Source: Burkholderiaceae bacterium (GTDB taxonomy: Bacteria; Pseudomonadota; Gammaproteobacteria; Burkholderiales; Burkholderiaceae_E). From it: a DNA stretch of 64,000 bases. Positions 50,511 through 58,502 of the stretch are shown here, in pieces. A program made the position numbers and the translations under genes. Location: positions 37,916 through 101,915 of the forward strand of contig JAMLIS010000014.1 in NCBI GenBank assembly GCA_023954015.1, written 5' to 3'. Each line of letters opens with the position of its first letter. Position 1 is the stretch's first letter. Under the pieces are notes generated by a model, which was not told the DNA's origin, ran no database searches, and saw only the letters and a program-made list of their open reading frames with translations.

Positions 50511-52919
50511 TCAGTTCCGCACGGGCTTGCCCGTCTGCATCATCCCCATCACGCGCTCCTGCGTCTTCGGGTGGTTCAGCAGCGACAGGAACGCGCGGCG
50601 CTCCAGGCCGAGGATCCACTCCTCGTCGACGATCGTGCCCTCGTCGACGTCGCCGCCGCACATCGCCTCGGCGATCAGCCGCGCGAGGTGGTAGTCGTGC
50701 GCGCTGGCGAAGCCACCGTCGCGCAGGTTCGCCAGTTGCGCCTCGATCGTCGCGAGCACGGAGCGACCGGCCGCGGCGAACTTCGCGCGGCGCGGGGCGC
50801 GATAGCCCGCCTCGCTCATCGCGAGCGCCTCGTTCAACGCGACGTACAGCAGCTCGTGGCGGTTGAAGACGACGATGTCGGAGTCGAGCAGCCACCCGGT
50901 GGCCTGCGCTTCGAGCGCCGACTTCGCGACCTCTGCCATCGCAGCGGCCGTGAAGTACTTCTTCAGGAAGTGCAGCGAATAGGCCTCGGGCGCGGCCTGC
51001 TGCTCCTCGGCCGCACGGCGGGCACCGTACGTCAGGCCGCCTGCGCCCGGCACGAGCCCGACGCCGACCTCGACCAGACCGATGTAGCTCTCGAGATGCG
51101 CGACGCGGCGGGCGCAGTAGAGCAGCAGCTCGCAGCCGCCGCCCAGCGCCATGCCGGAGACCGCGGCCACGGTCGGCACCTGCGCGTAGCGCAGCCGCAG
51201 CATCGCCTGCTGCAGCCTGCGCTCGAGCGGCTCGACCGCCTTCGCGCCGCCGCTCATGAACACCGGCAGCATCGCCTGCAGGTCGGCGCCCACCGAGAAC
51301 GGATCGTCGGGCGACCACACGACGAGGCCGCGGTACTTCGTCTCCGCGAGCGCGACGCCGCGCATCAGCCCTTCGATGACGTCGGGTCCGATCGCGTGCA
51401 TCTTCGAGCGGATCGACGCGACCAGCACGTCGCGGTACGCGTCGCGATCGAGCGTCCACAGCCGGATCGAGTCGTTCTCGTACACCGTCGTTCCGGCCGT
51501 ACGCGGATCGGGCGCGTTTTCGCCCGCCACCGACGCGCGGAAGATCTGCCGCGCGTACACCGGCTGCTCGGCGCGCGGCACGAAGGCGTCGCGCGCCGGC
51601 GAGTACGAGCCCTCGGGCTGATGCACGCCGCCGCGCTCGGCGACCTTGCCGGCGAACACCCACGCCGGCAGCGGCACCTTCGCCAGCGCCTTGCCCGCGT
51701 CGATGTCCTCGCGGATCCACTCCGCCACCTGCGCCCAGCCGGCCTGCTGCCAGACTTCGAACGGACCCTGCTCCATGCCGAAGCCGAAGCGCATCGCCAG
51801 ATCGACGTCGCGTGCGTTGTCCGCGATCTCGTCGAGCTTGGCCGCCGCGTAGTGAAAGCCGTCGCGCAACAGCGCCCAGACGAACTGCGCCTGCGGATTC
51901 TTCGATTCGCGCAGCAGCGCGAGCCGCTCGCCCCAGGTCTTCTTCTTGAGCATGCGCACGACGGTCTCGTCGGCTTTCGCACCCGCGGCGACGTAGTCGC
52001 CGCTGGTTGGATCGAAGCGCAGGATCTTCTTGCCGTCCTTGCGGTAGAAGCCGCCGCCCGACTTCTGCCCGAGCGCGCCGCGCCCGATCAGCGTGGAGAA
52101 AACCGCCGGCGTGTCGTACAGCGCATGGAACGGATCGTCGCGCAGGTTGTCCTGCATCGTCTTCATCACGTGCCCGACGGTGTCCAGGCCGACCACGTCC
52201 GCGGTGCGGAAGGTGCCCGACTTCGCGCGGCCGAGCTTCGCGCCGGTGAGGTCGTCGACCACGTCGAAGCCCAGGCCGAAGCGCTCGGCCTCACGCACCG
52301 TGGCGAGGATGCCGAAGATGCCGATCCGGTTGGCGATGAAGTTCGGCGTGTCCTTCGCGCGGATGCAGCCCTTGCCGAGCGTGGTGGTGAGAAAGGATTC
52401 GAGCCGGTCGACGACCGCGGGCGCGGTGTCGTGCGTCGGGATCAGCTCGACCAGGTGCATGTAGCGCGGCGGGTTGAAGAAGTGCACGCCGCAGAAGCGC
52501 GGACGCAGCTCCACCGGCAGCCCCTCGGCGAGCGTGCCGATCGACAACCCCGAAGTGTTCGTCGCGAGGATCGCGTGCGGCGCGATCGCCGGCGCGATCT
52601 TCGCGTACAGGTCGTGCTTCCAGTCGAGCCGTTCGGCGATCGCCTCGATCACGAGATCGCACTCGCCCAGCCGATCGAGGTCGTCCTCGTAGTTCGCGAC
52701 CTCGATCTCGGCGGCGAGGTCCGCGCGCCCGAGCGGCGCCGGATTCAGCTTCTGCAGCGCTGCGACGGCCTTCGCCGCGAGGCCGTTCTTCGGGCCTTCC
52801 TTCGCTGGCAGGTCGTAGAGCACGACCGCGACCTTCGCGTTCACCAGATGCGCGGCGATCTGCGCACCCATCACGCCGGCGCCGAGCACCGCTGCCTTCC
52901 TGACGATGAACTTTTCCAC
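50511..52919 (-). CDS. Bifunctional 3-hydroxyacyl-CoA dehydrogenase/enoyl-CoA hydratase
   Basis: 802 residues. The domain order is dehydrogenase first and hydratase last, the reverse of Escherichia coli FadB. NAD-binding is at the N-terminus (VRKAAVLGAGVMGAQIAAHL); the catalytic His is in CGVHFFNPPRYMHLVE; dehydrogenase C-terminal domains follow (about 190-420, DTPNFIANRIG). The crotonase domain (about 500-700) has DPFSVGADLQAML, VPTVAAVSGMALGGGCELLLYC and GLVEVGVGLVPGAGG. It catalyses two consecutive steps of beta-oxidation. It is translated from ATG 52919, 168 bases after the DUF2147 gene; that gap holds a 21-bp tandem repeat. Confidence 0.93.
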   Translation of the reverse strand: MEKFIVRKAAVLGAGVMGAQIAAHLVNAKVAVVLYDLPAKEGPKNGLAAKAVAALQKLNPAPLGRADLAAEIEVANYEDDLDRLGECDLVIEAIAERLDWKHDLYAKIAPAIAPHAILATNTSGLSIGTLAEGLPVELRPRFCGVHFFNPPRYMHLVELIPTHDTAPAVVDRLESFLTTTLGKGCIRAKDTPNFIANRIGIFGILATVREAERFGLGFDVVDDLTGAKLGRAKSGTFRTADVVGLDTVGHVMKTMQDNLRDDPFHALYDTPAVFSTLIGRGALGQKSGGGFYRKDGKKILRFDPTSGDYVAAGAKADETVVRMLKKKTWGERLALLRESKNPQAQFVWALLRDGFHYAAAKLDEIADNARDVDLAMRFGFGMEQGPFEVWQQAGWAQVAEWIREDIDAGKALAKVPLPAWVFAGKVAERGGVHQPEGSYSPARDAFVPRAEQPVYARQIFRASVAGENAPDPRTAGTTVYENDSIRLWTLDRDAYRDVLVASIRSKMHAIGPDVIEGLMRGVALAETKYRGLVVWSPDDPFSVGADLQAMLPVFMSGGAKAVEPLERRLQQAMLRLRYAQVPTVAAVSGMALGGGCELLLYCARRVAHLESYIGLVEVGVGLVPGAGGLTYGARRAAEEQQAAPEAYSLHFLKKYFTAAAMAEVAKSALEAQATGWLLDSDIVVFNRHELLYVALNEALAMSEAGYRAPRRAKFAAAGRSVLATIEAQLANLRDGGFASAHDYHLARLIAEAMCGGDVDEGTIVDEEWILGLERRAFLSLLNHPKTQERVMGMMQTGKPVRN

Positions 52920-52980
52920 TTGGCTGTCCTTCGTTGTCGATCGAGTCTCGCGCCAAGCGCCCGGCGCCTTCGCGCGAGGC

Positions 52981-53085
52981 GCTGCGCCGATTCGCGCCCG
53001 CGCTGCGCCGATTCGCGCCCGCGCTGCGCCGATTCGCGCCCGCGCTGCGCCGATTCGCGCTCGCGCTGCGCCGATTCGCGCCCGC
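52981..53085. repeat. Five tandem copies of a 21-bp unit
   Basis: The unit begins GCTGCGCCGATTCGCG and repeats exactly five times in 105 bases, with one C-to-T change in copy 4 (53044-53064). It begins 61 bases upstream of the FadB-like ATG and ends two bases before the DUF2147 stop codon, so it lies wholly in the leader between two cistrons of the operon. A partial sixth unit is degenerate. Confidence 0.95.
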
Positions 53086-53087
53086 GC

Positions 53088-53597
53088 TCAGCGCTCGCGC
53101 ACCCAGGTCTGCGTGCGGCCGAACAGCGGCGCGCCGATGTAGCCGCGCACCTCGAGGCGCTCGCCGCCGTCGACGACGCGCATCCGGCTGCGATAGACCT
53201 TGCCGTTGTTCGGATCGAGGATGCGCCCGCCTTCGTACAGACCGGGCTCCTCGGCGCTCGCGCGCATGCCGTCGATGATCTGCATGCCCTGCACCGGCTG
53301 GTCCTTGCGTTCGTCGGTGCACAGATCGCACACCGCGTCGGTCTTCTCGGTGAGGATCTTCTCGATGCGTCCGCTGTAGACGCCGTCGCGCTCGCTGATG
53401 CGCACGAGCGCCTTCGGCTTCTTCGTCTCGTCGTCGATGTTGCGCCAGAGCCCGACCGGCGACCGCGCGTCGACCGCGGCCCCGGCCGCCGGTGCGGCGG
53501 CAGTCGACTGCGACGGCTGCGAGTACGCGGCGGGAGCAAGCGCGCCGGCGGCGACGGCGACGGCGACGGCAGCAACGGCAGCGAAGATCGGCTTCAT
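53088..53597 (-). CDS. DUF2147 family exported protein
   Basis: 169 residues. The signal peptide is Ala/Val-rich (MKPIFAAVAAVAVAVAAGAL, cleavage near AYS-QP). The DUF2147 domain (about 45-168) shows PVGLWRNIDDETKKPKALVRI, GRIEKILTEK, the pair of Cys in CDLC, QGMQIIDGM and GGRILDPNNGKVYRSRMRVVDGG. The family is a small beta-rich periplasmic fold of unknown molecular function, sometimes linked to the envelope. It is inserted in the beta-oxidation operon, 12 bases downstream of the acyl-CoA dehydrogenase gene, an arrangement I recall from other Burkholderiales. A link to envelope lipid handling is possible but not shown. Confidence 0.87.
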   Translation of the reverse strand: MKPIFAAVAAVAVAVAAGALAPAAYSQPSQSTAAAPAAGAAVDARSPVGLWRNIDDETKKPKALVRISERDGVYSGRIEKILTEKTDAVCDLCTDERKDQPVQGMQIIDGMRASAEEPGLYEGGRILDPNNGKVYRSRMRVVDGGERLEVRGYIGAPLFGRTQTWVRER

Positions 53598-53609
53598 TCG
53601 TTCGTCTCC

Positions 53610-55394
53610 TCAGAACCAGTCGAGTTCTACGTTCATCAGCGGGGCGGCGCCGGTGCGCGCGCTGCGGATCAGGCCCGCCGTCTCGGGGAGCAGCTTGGCG
53701 AAGTAGAAGCGCGCCGTGGCGAGCTTCGCGCGATAGAACGCATCGTCGGAATCGGCCCGATCGAGCGCCACGCGCGCCATGCGCGCCCAGAAGTAGCCGA
53801 GCACGAGATGGCCGATCACGCGCAGGTAGTCGACGGCCGCCGCGCCCGCCTCGTCGGCGTTGCCGAGGGCCTTCATGCCGATCTCCATCGTCAGCTTCTC
53901 GACCTTCTGGCGCAGTTCGGTCAAGGGGTTCACGAATTCGGCCATCTCGTCGTCGGTGCCGTGCTCCTCGACGAAGGCGTCGACGAGCGCGCCGAACTTG
54001 CGCAACTTCGCGCCGCTGTCGAGCAGCACCTTGCGCCCGAGCAGGTCGAGCGACTGGATCGTGTTCGTGCCCTCGTAGATCATGTTGATCCGTGCATCGC
54101 GCACGTACTGCTCCATCCCCCACTCGCGGATGTAGCCGTGGCCGCCGTAGACCTGCAGCGCGAGGTTCGTCGACGCGAAGCCGTTGTCGGTGAGAAAGGC
54201 CTTGACCACCGGCGTGAGCAGCGCGAGCAGGTCTTCGGCGGCGGCGCGCTCGTCCGCGTCGGGGTGCGCTGCTGCGACGTCCGCCTGCAGGCCGAGCCAG
54301 CAGGCGAATGCGCGCGAGCCTTCGGCCCAGGCTTTCTGCGTGAGCAGCATCCGGCGCACGTCGGGGTGGACGATGATCGGATCGGCCGGCTTGTCGGGCG
54401 CCTTCACTCCGGTGAGCGAGCGCATCTGCAGGCGCTCCTTCGCATAGTCGAGCGAGTTCTGGTAGGCGACCTCCATCAGGCCCAGCGACTGCATGCCCAC
54501 GCCGATGCGCGCCGCGTTCATCATCACGAACATCGCCTGCAGGCCCTTGTTCGGCTCGCCGACCAGCGTGCCGACCGCGCCGTCGAAGTCGAGTGCGCAG
54601 GTGGCATTGCCGTGGATTCCCATCTTCTCCTCGATGCGCGAGCAGCGCACCGCGTTGCGCGCGCCGGGCGAGCCGTCGGCATCCGGCACGAACTTCGGCA
54701 CGAGGAACAGCGAGATGCCGCGCGTGCCCGACGGCGCGTCGGGCAGCCGCGCGAGCACCAGGTGCACGATGTTCTCGGCCCAGTCGTGCTCGCCCGACGA
54801 AATGAAGATCTTGTTGCCGGTGATGCGGTAGCTGCCGTCGGACTGCGGCTCGGCCTTCGTGCGCAGGATGCCCAGGTCGGTGCCGCACTGAGGCTCGGTC
54901 AGGCACATCGTCGCCATCCACTGGCCGGAGACGATCTTCGGCAGGTACATCGACTTCTGTTCGGGCGTGCCGTGCGCGCGCAGGGCGCTGTAGGCGCCGT
55001 GCGTCAGGCCCGGGTACATCGTCCACGCCTGGTTGCCGGAGTTCATCATTTCCTGGAACGCGATGCCCACCGTCATCGGCAAGCCCTGCCCGCCGTACTC
55101 CGGATCGCAGGTGAGCGTGGGCCAGCCGCCGGCCTTGAACTGCTCCCACGCCTCGCGGAAGCCGGAGGGCGTCGTCACGGCGCCGTCGTCCCAGTGACAG
55201 CCCTCCTCGTCGCCGGAGCGGTTCAGCGGGAACAGCACCTCGGCGCAGAACTTGCCGCCTTCCTCGAGCACCTGGTCGATCAGCTCGCGACCGGTGTCGG
55301 CGTAGGCGGGCAGCGATTTCAGGATCGATTCGGCGTCGAGCAGCTCGTGCATCACGAACTGCATGTCGCGCAGCGGCGGGGTGTAGCGGGCCAT
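53610..55394 (-). CDS. Acyl-CoA dehydrogenase (long, AidB-like C-terminal type)
   Basis: 594 residues from ATG 55394, with GAGGAG ahead. The FAD-dependent fold has the N-terminal helical domain (MARYTPPLRDMQFVMHELLD), TMCLTEPQCGTDLGILRTKA, the substrate-binding middle domain, and YGGHGYIREWGMEQYVRDARI with the catalytic-base region IYEGTNTIQSLDLLGRK. An extra C-terminal helical domain (about 470-594) follows, as in the ~600-residue proteobacterial group. It introduces the first double bond of beta-oxidation. It lies 26 bases downstream of the TetR gene on the same strand. Chain-length preference is not deducible. Confidence 0.93.
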   Translation of the reverse strand: MARYTPPLRDMQFVMHELLDAESILKSLPAYADTGRELIDQVLEEGGKFCAEVLFPLNRSGDEEGCHWDDGAVTTPSGFREAWEQFKAGGWPTLTCDPEYGGQGLPMTVGIAFQEMMNSGNQAWTMYPGLTHGAYSALRAHGTPEQKSMYLPKIVSGQWMATMCLTEPQCGTDLGILRTKAEPQSDGSYRITGNKIFISSGEHDWAENIVHLVLARLPDAPSGTRGISLFLVPKFVPDADGSPGARNAVRCSRIEEKMGIHGNATCALDFDGAVGTLVGEPNKGLQAMFVMMNAARIGVGMQSLGLMEVAYQNSLDYAKERLQMRSLTGVKAPDKPADPIIVHPDVRRMLLTQKAWAEGSRAFACWLGLQADVAAAHPDADERAAAEDLLALLTPVVKAFLTDNGFASTNLALQVYGGHGYIREWGMEQYVRDARINMIYEGTNTIQSLDLLGRKVLLDSGAKLRKFGALVDAFVEEHGTDDEMAEFVNPLTELRQKVEKLTMEIGMKALGNADEAGAAAVDYLRVIGHLVLGYFWARMARVALDRADSDDAFYRAKLATARFYFAKLLPETAGLIRSARTGAAPLMNVELDWF

Positions 55395-55420
55395 GACGTC
55401 ACTCCTCGGAGGTTTTGGCG

Positions 55421-56113
55421 CTATTCGAGCGCGATCGAACGTTCGTACTTTTCCGTTGCAGAAACAGGGGGGCGCGGGGCGTAGGCTGCGATCTCGCGGT
55501 CGAAGGCGCGACGCGCGCGGATGACCGCGTCGGCGCTGTCCAGCAGCCGCGCATCGTGGTGGACGACGAGGACGATGCCGTAGATCGCGAAGAGAAGGTC
55601 CTGCGCGTCGGCGTCGCGGACCAGGTGCCCGGCGTCGATCGCCTGTCCGATCGCCCGAGTGCACTCGCGCTGCCACGAGCGGATCATCGCCACCAGCTCG
55701 TCGCGCACGTGCCCGCTGCGATCGTCGTATTCGGCGGCCGCCGAGATCCAGACGCAGCCGCTGCGTGCCTCGGCGGCGGTGTGCGCGAGCCAGCGTTCGA
55801 AGATCGCGCGCAGCCGCGGCAGTCCGCGCGGCGCACCGAGCGCAGGCAGCAGGACGTCGTCGACGAAACGCCGCTCGTAGGTCTTCAGCACGGCGATCTG
55901 CAGGTCTTCGCGCGAGCCGAAGTGCGCGAAAACGCCGCTCTTGGACATCCGCATGCGCGCGGCGAGCGCGCCGATCGTCAGTCCCTCGAGCCCCTCGCGC
56001 GCGGCCAGCTCGAGCGCGGCGTCGACGATCGCGGCACGCGTCAGCTCGCCTTTGCGCGGCTTGCGGTTCGGCTTCGGGGTCGGACCAGGCTCGGCTGCAG
56101 GGGCGCTGCTCAT
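55421..56113 (-). CDS. TetR-family regulator, probably of the beta-oxidation operon
   Basis: 230 residues from ATG 56113. The N-terminal ~25 residues are Pro/Lys-rich. The helix-turn-helix lies at about 36-75 (LTIGALAARMRMSKSGVFAHFGSREDL). The C-terminal ligand-binding half contains RFVDDVLLPALGAPRG and GCVWISAAAEYDDRSG. It is the first gene of the operon, 26 bases upstream of the acyl-CoA dehydrogenase. A 22-bp palindrome 10-31 bases before its start codon is a likely own operator. By analogy with PsrA/FadR-type TetR proteins it would repress the operon until acyl-CoA binds. The effector is inference. Confidence 0.85.
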   Translation of the reverse strand: MSSAPAAEPGPTPKPNRKPRKGELTRAAIVDAALELAAREGLEGLTIGALAARMRMSKSGVFAHFGSREDLQIAVLKTYERRFVDDVLLPALGAPRGLPRLRAIFERWLAHTAAEARSGCVWISAAAEYDDRSGHVRDELVAMIRSWQRECTRAIGQAIDAGHLVRDADAQDLLFAIYGIVLVVHHDARLLDSADAVIRARRAFDREIAAYAPRPPVSATEKYERSIALE

Positions 56114-56122
56114 CGGTGATTT

Positions 56123-56144
56123 TTTCCGAACGACCGTTCTGAAA
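56123..56144. promoter_or_regulatory. Palindromic operator candidate for the TetR regulator
   Basis: Inverted arms TTTCCGAACG and CGTTCTGAAA around a central AC, 9 of 10 positions paired; the inner GAACG/CGTTC is perfect. It lies 10-31 bases upstream of the tetR start codon, in the right place to block transcription of the whole operon. The GAACG-2-CGTTC form is typical of fatty-acid TetR regulators. Confidence 0.65.
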
Positions 56145-56226
56145 CGATCGACTATACCCGACTTTCCGAAGCGTGCCGCGATTAGCCCCGCTTCGCGATC
56201 GGCGCGGACTCGATCCCGCGTTCTCC

Positions 56227-58116
56227 TCAGCCCCAGAGCGAGTAACGCCAGCCGATCATCGCCGTCAGGGCGAGCGCCATCAGCACGAGCAGCGGGCCGC
56301 CGACGCGAACGAAGTCGACGAGACGGTAGCGCGCCGCGCTCATCACGAGCAGGTTGGTCTGGTATGCGATCGGCGTGGCATAGCTCAGGTTGCAGCCGAA
56401 CAGGATCGCGAGCACGAAGGGCTCGGCAGGCGCACCGATGCTGCGCGCCACCTCGATCGCGATCGGCGTGCCGATCGCGGCCGACGCGTTGTTCGACACG
56501 ACGTTCGTCAGCACGCCCATGAAGACGAGCATCGCGCCCAGTACGGCAATCGTCGGCCACGACGAAACCTTCTGTGCGAAGCCCTGCGCGATCGCGGCGG
56601 CCGCGCCGGTGTAGAGCAGCGCGCTGCCCAGCGCGAGGCTGGCCGCGATCAGCAGCACGATGTCGGTCTTCAGTGCACGACCGATCGCCGCCGGACGCAC
56701 GCAGCGGGTGACGAGCAGCGCGAACACGCCGGAAAGCGCCGCGAGATACATCGGCAGGGTCTTCGTCACTGCGACGACGATCACGGCCGCCATGATGACG
56801 GACGCGAGCGCGCCGCGCCCGCCGGTGGTCGCGTCCATCTCGCCGTCGACGACGACCAGTCCATGCTCGGCGCGCAGCGCGGCCAGCCGCTCGGGCGACG
56901 CCTGCACGAGCAGCACGTCACCGGCGTCCAGGCGCACGTCGGCCACGTCGCGCTCGCGCCGCATCGCGCGCCCGGTGGAGCGATACGCGCCGAGCACCGC
57001 GATGCCGAAGCGGTCGCTCAGGCGCTGCTCGCGTACCGTGGCGCCGTTGAGCCAGGAGTTGGGCAGGACGATGACCTCGGCGAGCACCTCGTCGCGGGAC
57101 TTGCGGGAAGCGTCGCCGTCGCCCGCTCGCTGCAGATCGTTCTCGCTGCCGCCGTCGCGCAACGCGTCCTTCTCGCCGTCGCCGCGCTGCCGGTCCTTGT
57201 CGTCGTCGACGTACAGCTTCAAGTCGAGACGCGTCTCGAACTCCTTCAAGCGAGCCGCCGCCCCGCGCACGACGAGTCGGTCGCCGGCGGCGAGCTTCAG
57301 GTTCGGCAACCGCACGAGCTGCACGTCGCCGCGCCGCACCTCCGCCACCTGCAAGTCCTGGCGCGATCGCTCGAGCAGCTTGCCCAGCGGCGTGCCGACC
57401 AGTTCCGAGTCCTCGCCCACCTCGAGCACGGCATCGAAGAGGCGCTCGACCGGAGCCGGCGCCTCGTCGGCGTCGGCCGGCAGCAACCGCGGGGCAACGA
57501 ACCACAACCACGGGAGTGCGACGAGCGCGGCGCCGGCGACGAGCGGCGTGAAATCGAAGATGCCGAAATCCGCCGCCTGCATCCGCGCGGCGATCGACAC
57601 GACGAGCAGGTTCGTCGACGTGCCGATCGTCGTCGCCATGCCGCCGATCAGGACGGCGAAGTTCATCGGCATCAGCAGGCGCCGCGCCGAATCGCCGGTC
57701 TCGCGCGCGAGCGCGACCAGCACCGGAATCAGCAGCACGACGATCGGCGTGTCGTTGACGACGCCGCTGACCAGCACCGCGGCGACGAGGACGACGCCGA
57801 GCCCGACGTTCGAGCCGCGCTTGCGCCACAGGGCGGCGAGCCTGCGCGTCACCGGACGCAGCGCGCCGGTCTCGACGAGCGCGCGTCCGAGCACCATCAG
57901 GCTGGAGATCGCGATCAGTGCCTCGTGCGAGAAGCCCCGGAAGAACGCCAGCGGATCGACGCGGCCGTCTGCGCCCTCGTACGGAAACAGCGTGAACCCG
58001 ATCGGAAGCGCGACGAGCACGAACAGGCTCGTCACCTCGATCGGGATGCGCCGCGACGTGAATGCGGCGAAGATCGCAATCGTGAATATCAGGACCGCGA
58101 GGCCGTGGGCTGTCAT
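56227..58116 (-). CDS. SLC13/CitM-type anion transporter with central TrkA-C domains
   Basis: 629 residues with about 11 hydrophobic segments in two halves. First-half motifs: SGVVNDTPIVVLLIPVL and GGMATTIGTSTNLLVVS. Second-half motifs: LTNVVSNNASAAIGTPIAIE and NLSYATPIAYQTNLLVM, the paired substrate/sodium-binding loops of the divalent-anion symporter family. Two RCK-C (TrkA-C) domains lie between the halves (about 215-420), here split by a very polar insert (YVDDDKDRQRGDGEKDALRD onward, about 305-350). Family members import sulfate, phosphate, dicarboxylates or other anions. It is a single minus-strand gene, divergent from the TATAAT promoter at 58150. Substrate not deducible. Confidence 0.88.
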   Translation of the reverse strand: MTAHGLAVLIFTIAIFAAFTSRRIPIEVTSLFVLVALPIGFTLFPYEGADGRVDPLAFFRGFSHEALIAISSLMVLGRALVETGALRPVTRRLAALWRKRGSNVGLGVVLVAAVLVSGVVNDTPIVVLLIPVLVALARETGDSARRLLMPMNFAVLIGGMATTIGTSTNLLVVSIAARMQAADFGIFDFTPLVAGAALVALPWLWFVAPRLLPADADEAPAPVERLFDAVLEVGEDSELVGTPLGKLLERSRQDLQVAEVRRGDVQLVRLPNLKLAAGDRLVVRGAAARLKEFETRLDLKLYVDDDKDRQRGDGEKDALRDGGSENDLQRAGDGDASRKSRDEVLAEVIVLPNSWLNGATVREQRLSDRFGIAVLGAYRSTGRAMRRERDVADVRLDAGDVLLVQASPERLAALRAEHGLVVVDGEMDATTGGRGALASVIMAAVIVVAVTKTLPMYLAALSGVFALLVTRCVRPAAIGRALKTDIVLLIAASLALGSALLYTGAAAAIAQGFAQKVSSWPTIAVLGAMLVFMGVLTNVVSNNASAAIGTPIAIEVARSIGAPAEPFVLAILFGCNLSYATPIAYQTNLLVMSAARYRLVDFVRVGGPLLVLMALALTAMIGWRYSLWG

Positions 58117-58124
58117 GGCGGGGA

Positions 58125-58155
58125 TCGACCGGGCCTCGGAGGCGATGAGTATAAT
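58125..58155 (+). promoter_or_regulatory. Sigma70-type promoter candidate
   Basis: A perfect TATAAT lies at 58150-58155, with TCGACC (4 of 6 to consensus) at 58125-58130 and a 19-base spacer, slightly long. It points toward the small open frame at 58196 and the antiporter operon at 58503. The -10 box is the only perfect consensus hexamer I noticed in the window's gaps. Confidence 0.45.
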
Positions 58156-58195
58156 GGCGCGCCGGTGATCGGCGTTCTTCGCCGCACGGCTTCCG

Positions 58196-58459
58196 GTGCG
58201 TCGGCCCTCGATCGGGGCGGCCGATCGTGCCGGCGCATCATGGTCGGGCCACGAGCTTGCGATCCGGTGGCTGATGCGCGAGCAACGGGACCGACTCCTG
58301 CGGGCGATGTTGCCCTGCAAGAACGAGCTGCGCGATCTCGCGGCGAGCGCCGGCATCGTGCTCGATCCTCGTGCGCTTCCGCGTGAAGACCGCTCCACCC
58401 CCGCAGCGGTCGGTACGACACGAGTAGCCGGAACCGCGCGCGCCACGCCGAAACGATGA
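58196..58459 (+). CDS. Small hypothetical protein (87 residues)
   Basis: GTG start at 58196 and TGA stop before 58460, within the 386-base gap between the divergent transporter genes. Residues 19-60 (HELAIRWLMREQRDRLLRAM and KNELRDLAASAGIVLD) form a plausible amphipathic helical unit, and codons there prefer G/C at the third position like real genes nearby. The ends of the frame are Arg/Thr/Pro-rich and less convincing. It is preceded by the TATAAT promoter candidate. No family recognised; it may be non-coding leader instead. Confidence 0.4.
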   Translation: MRRPSIGAADRAGASWSGHELAIRWLMREQRDRLLRAMLPCKNELRDLAASAGIVLDPRALPREDRSTPAAVGTTRVAGTARATPKR

Positions 58460-58502
58460 CGCTGCGCGCCATCGAAAGAAGAAGTTCGACCGGGAGGCCT
58501 CG

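Noticed and set aside
55436..55445. Palindrome CGAACGTTCG resembling the TetR operator core
   Set aside because: It has no 2-base spacer and lies inside the tetR coding end; such 10-mers occur by chance in this GC-rich sequence.
49173..55484. A 2103-codon open frame on the plus strand, opposite the beta-oxidation genes
   Set aside because: It is the antisense shadow of five well-supported enzymes. Composition (Arg/Val/Asp/His-rich, no domains) is what high-GC antisense frames give.
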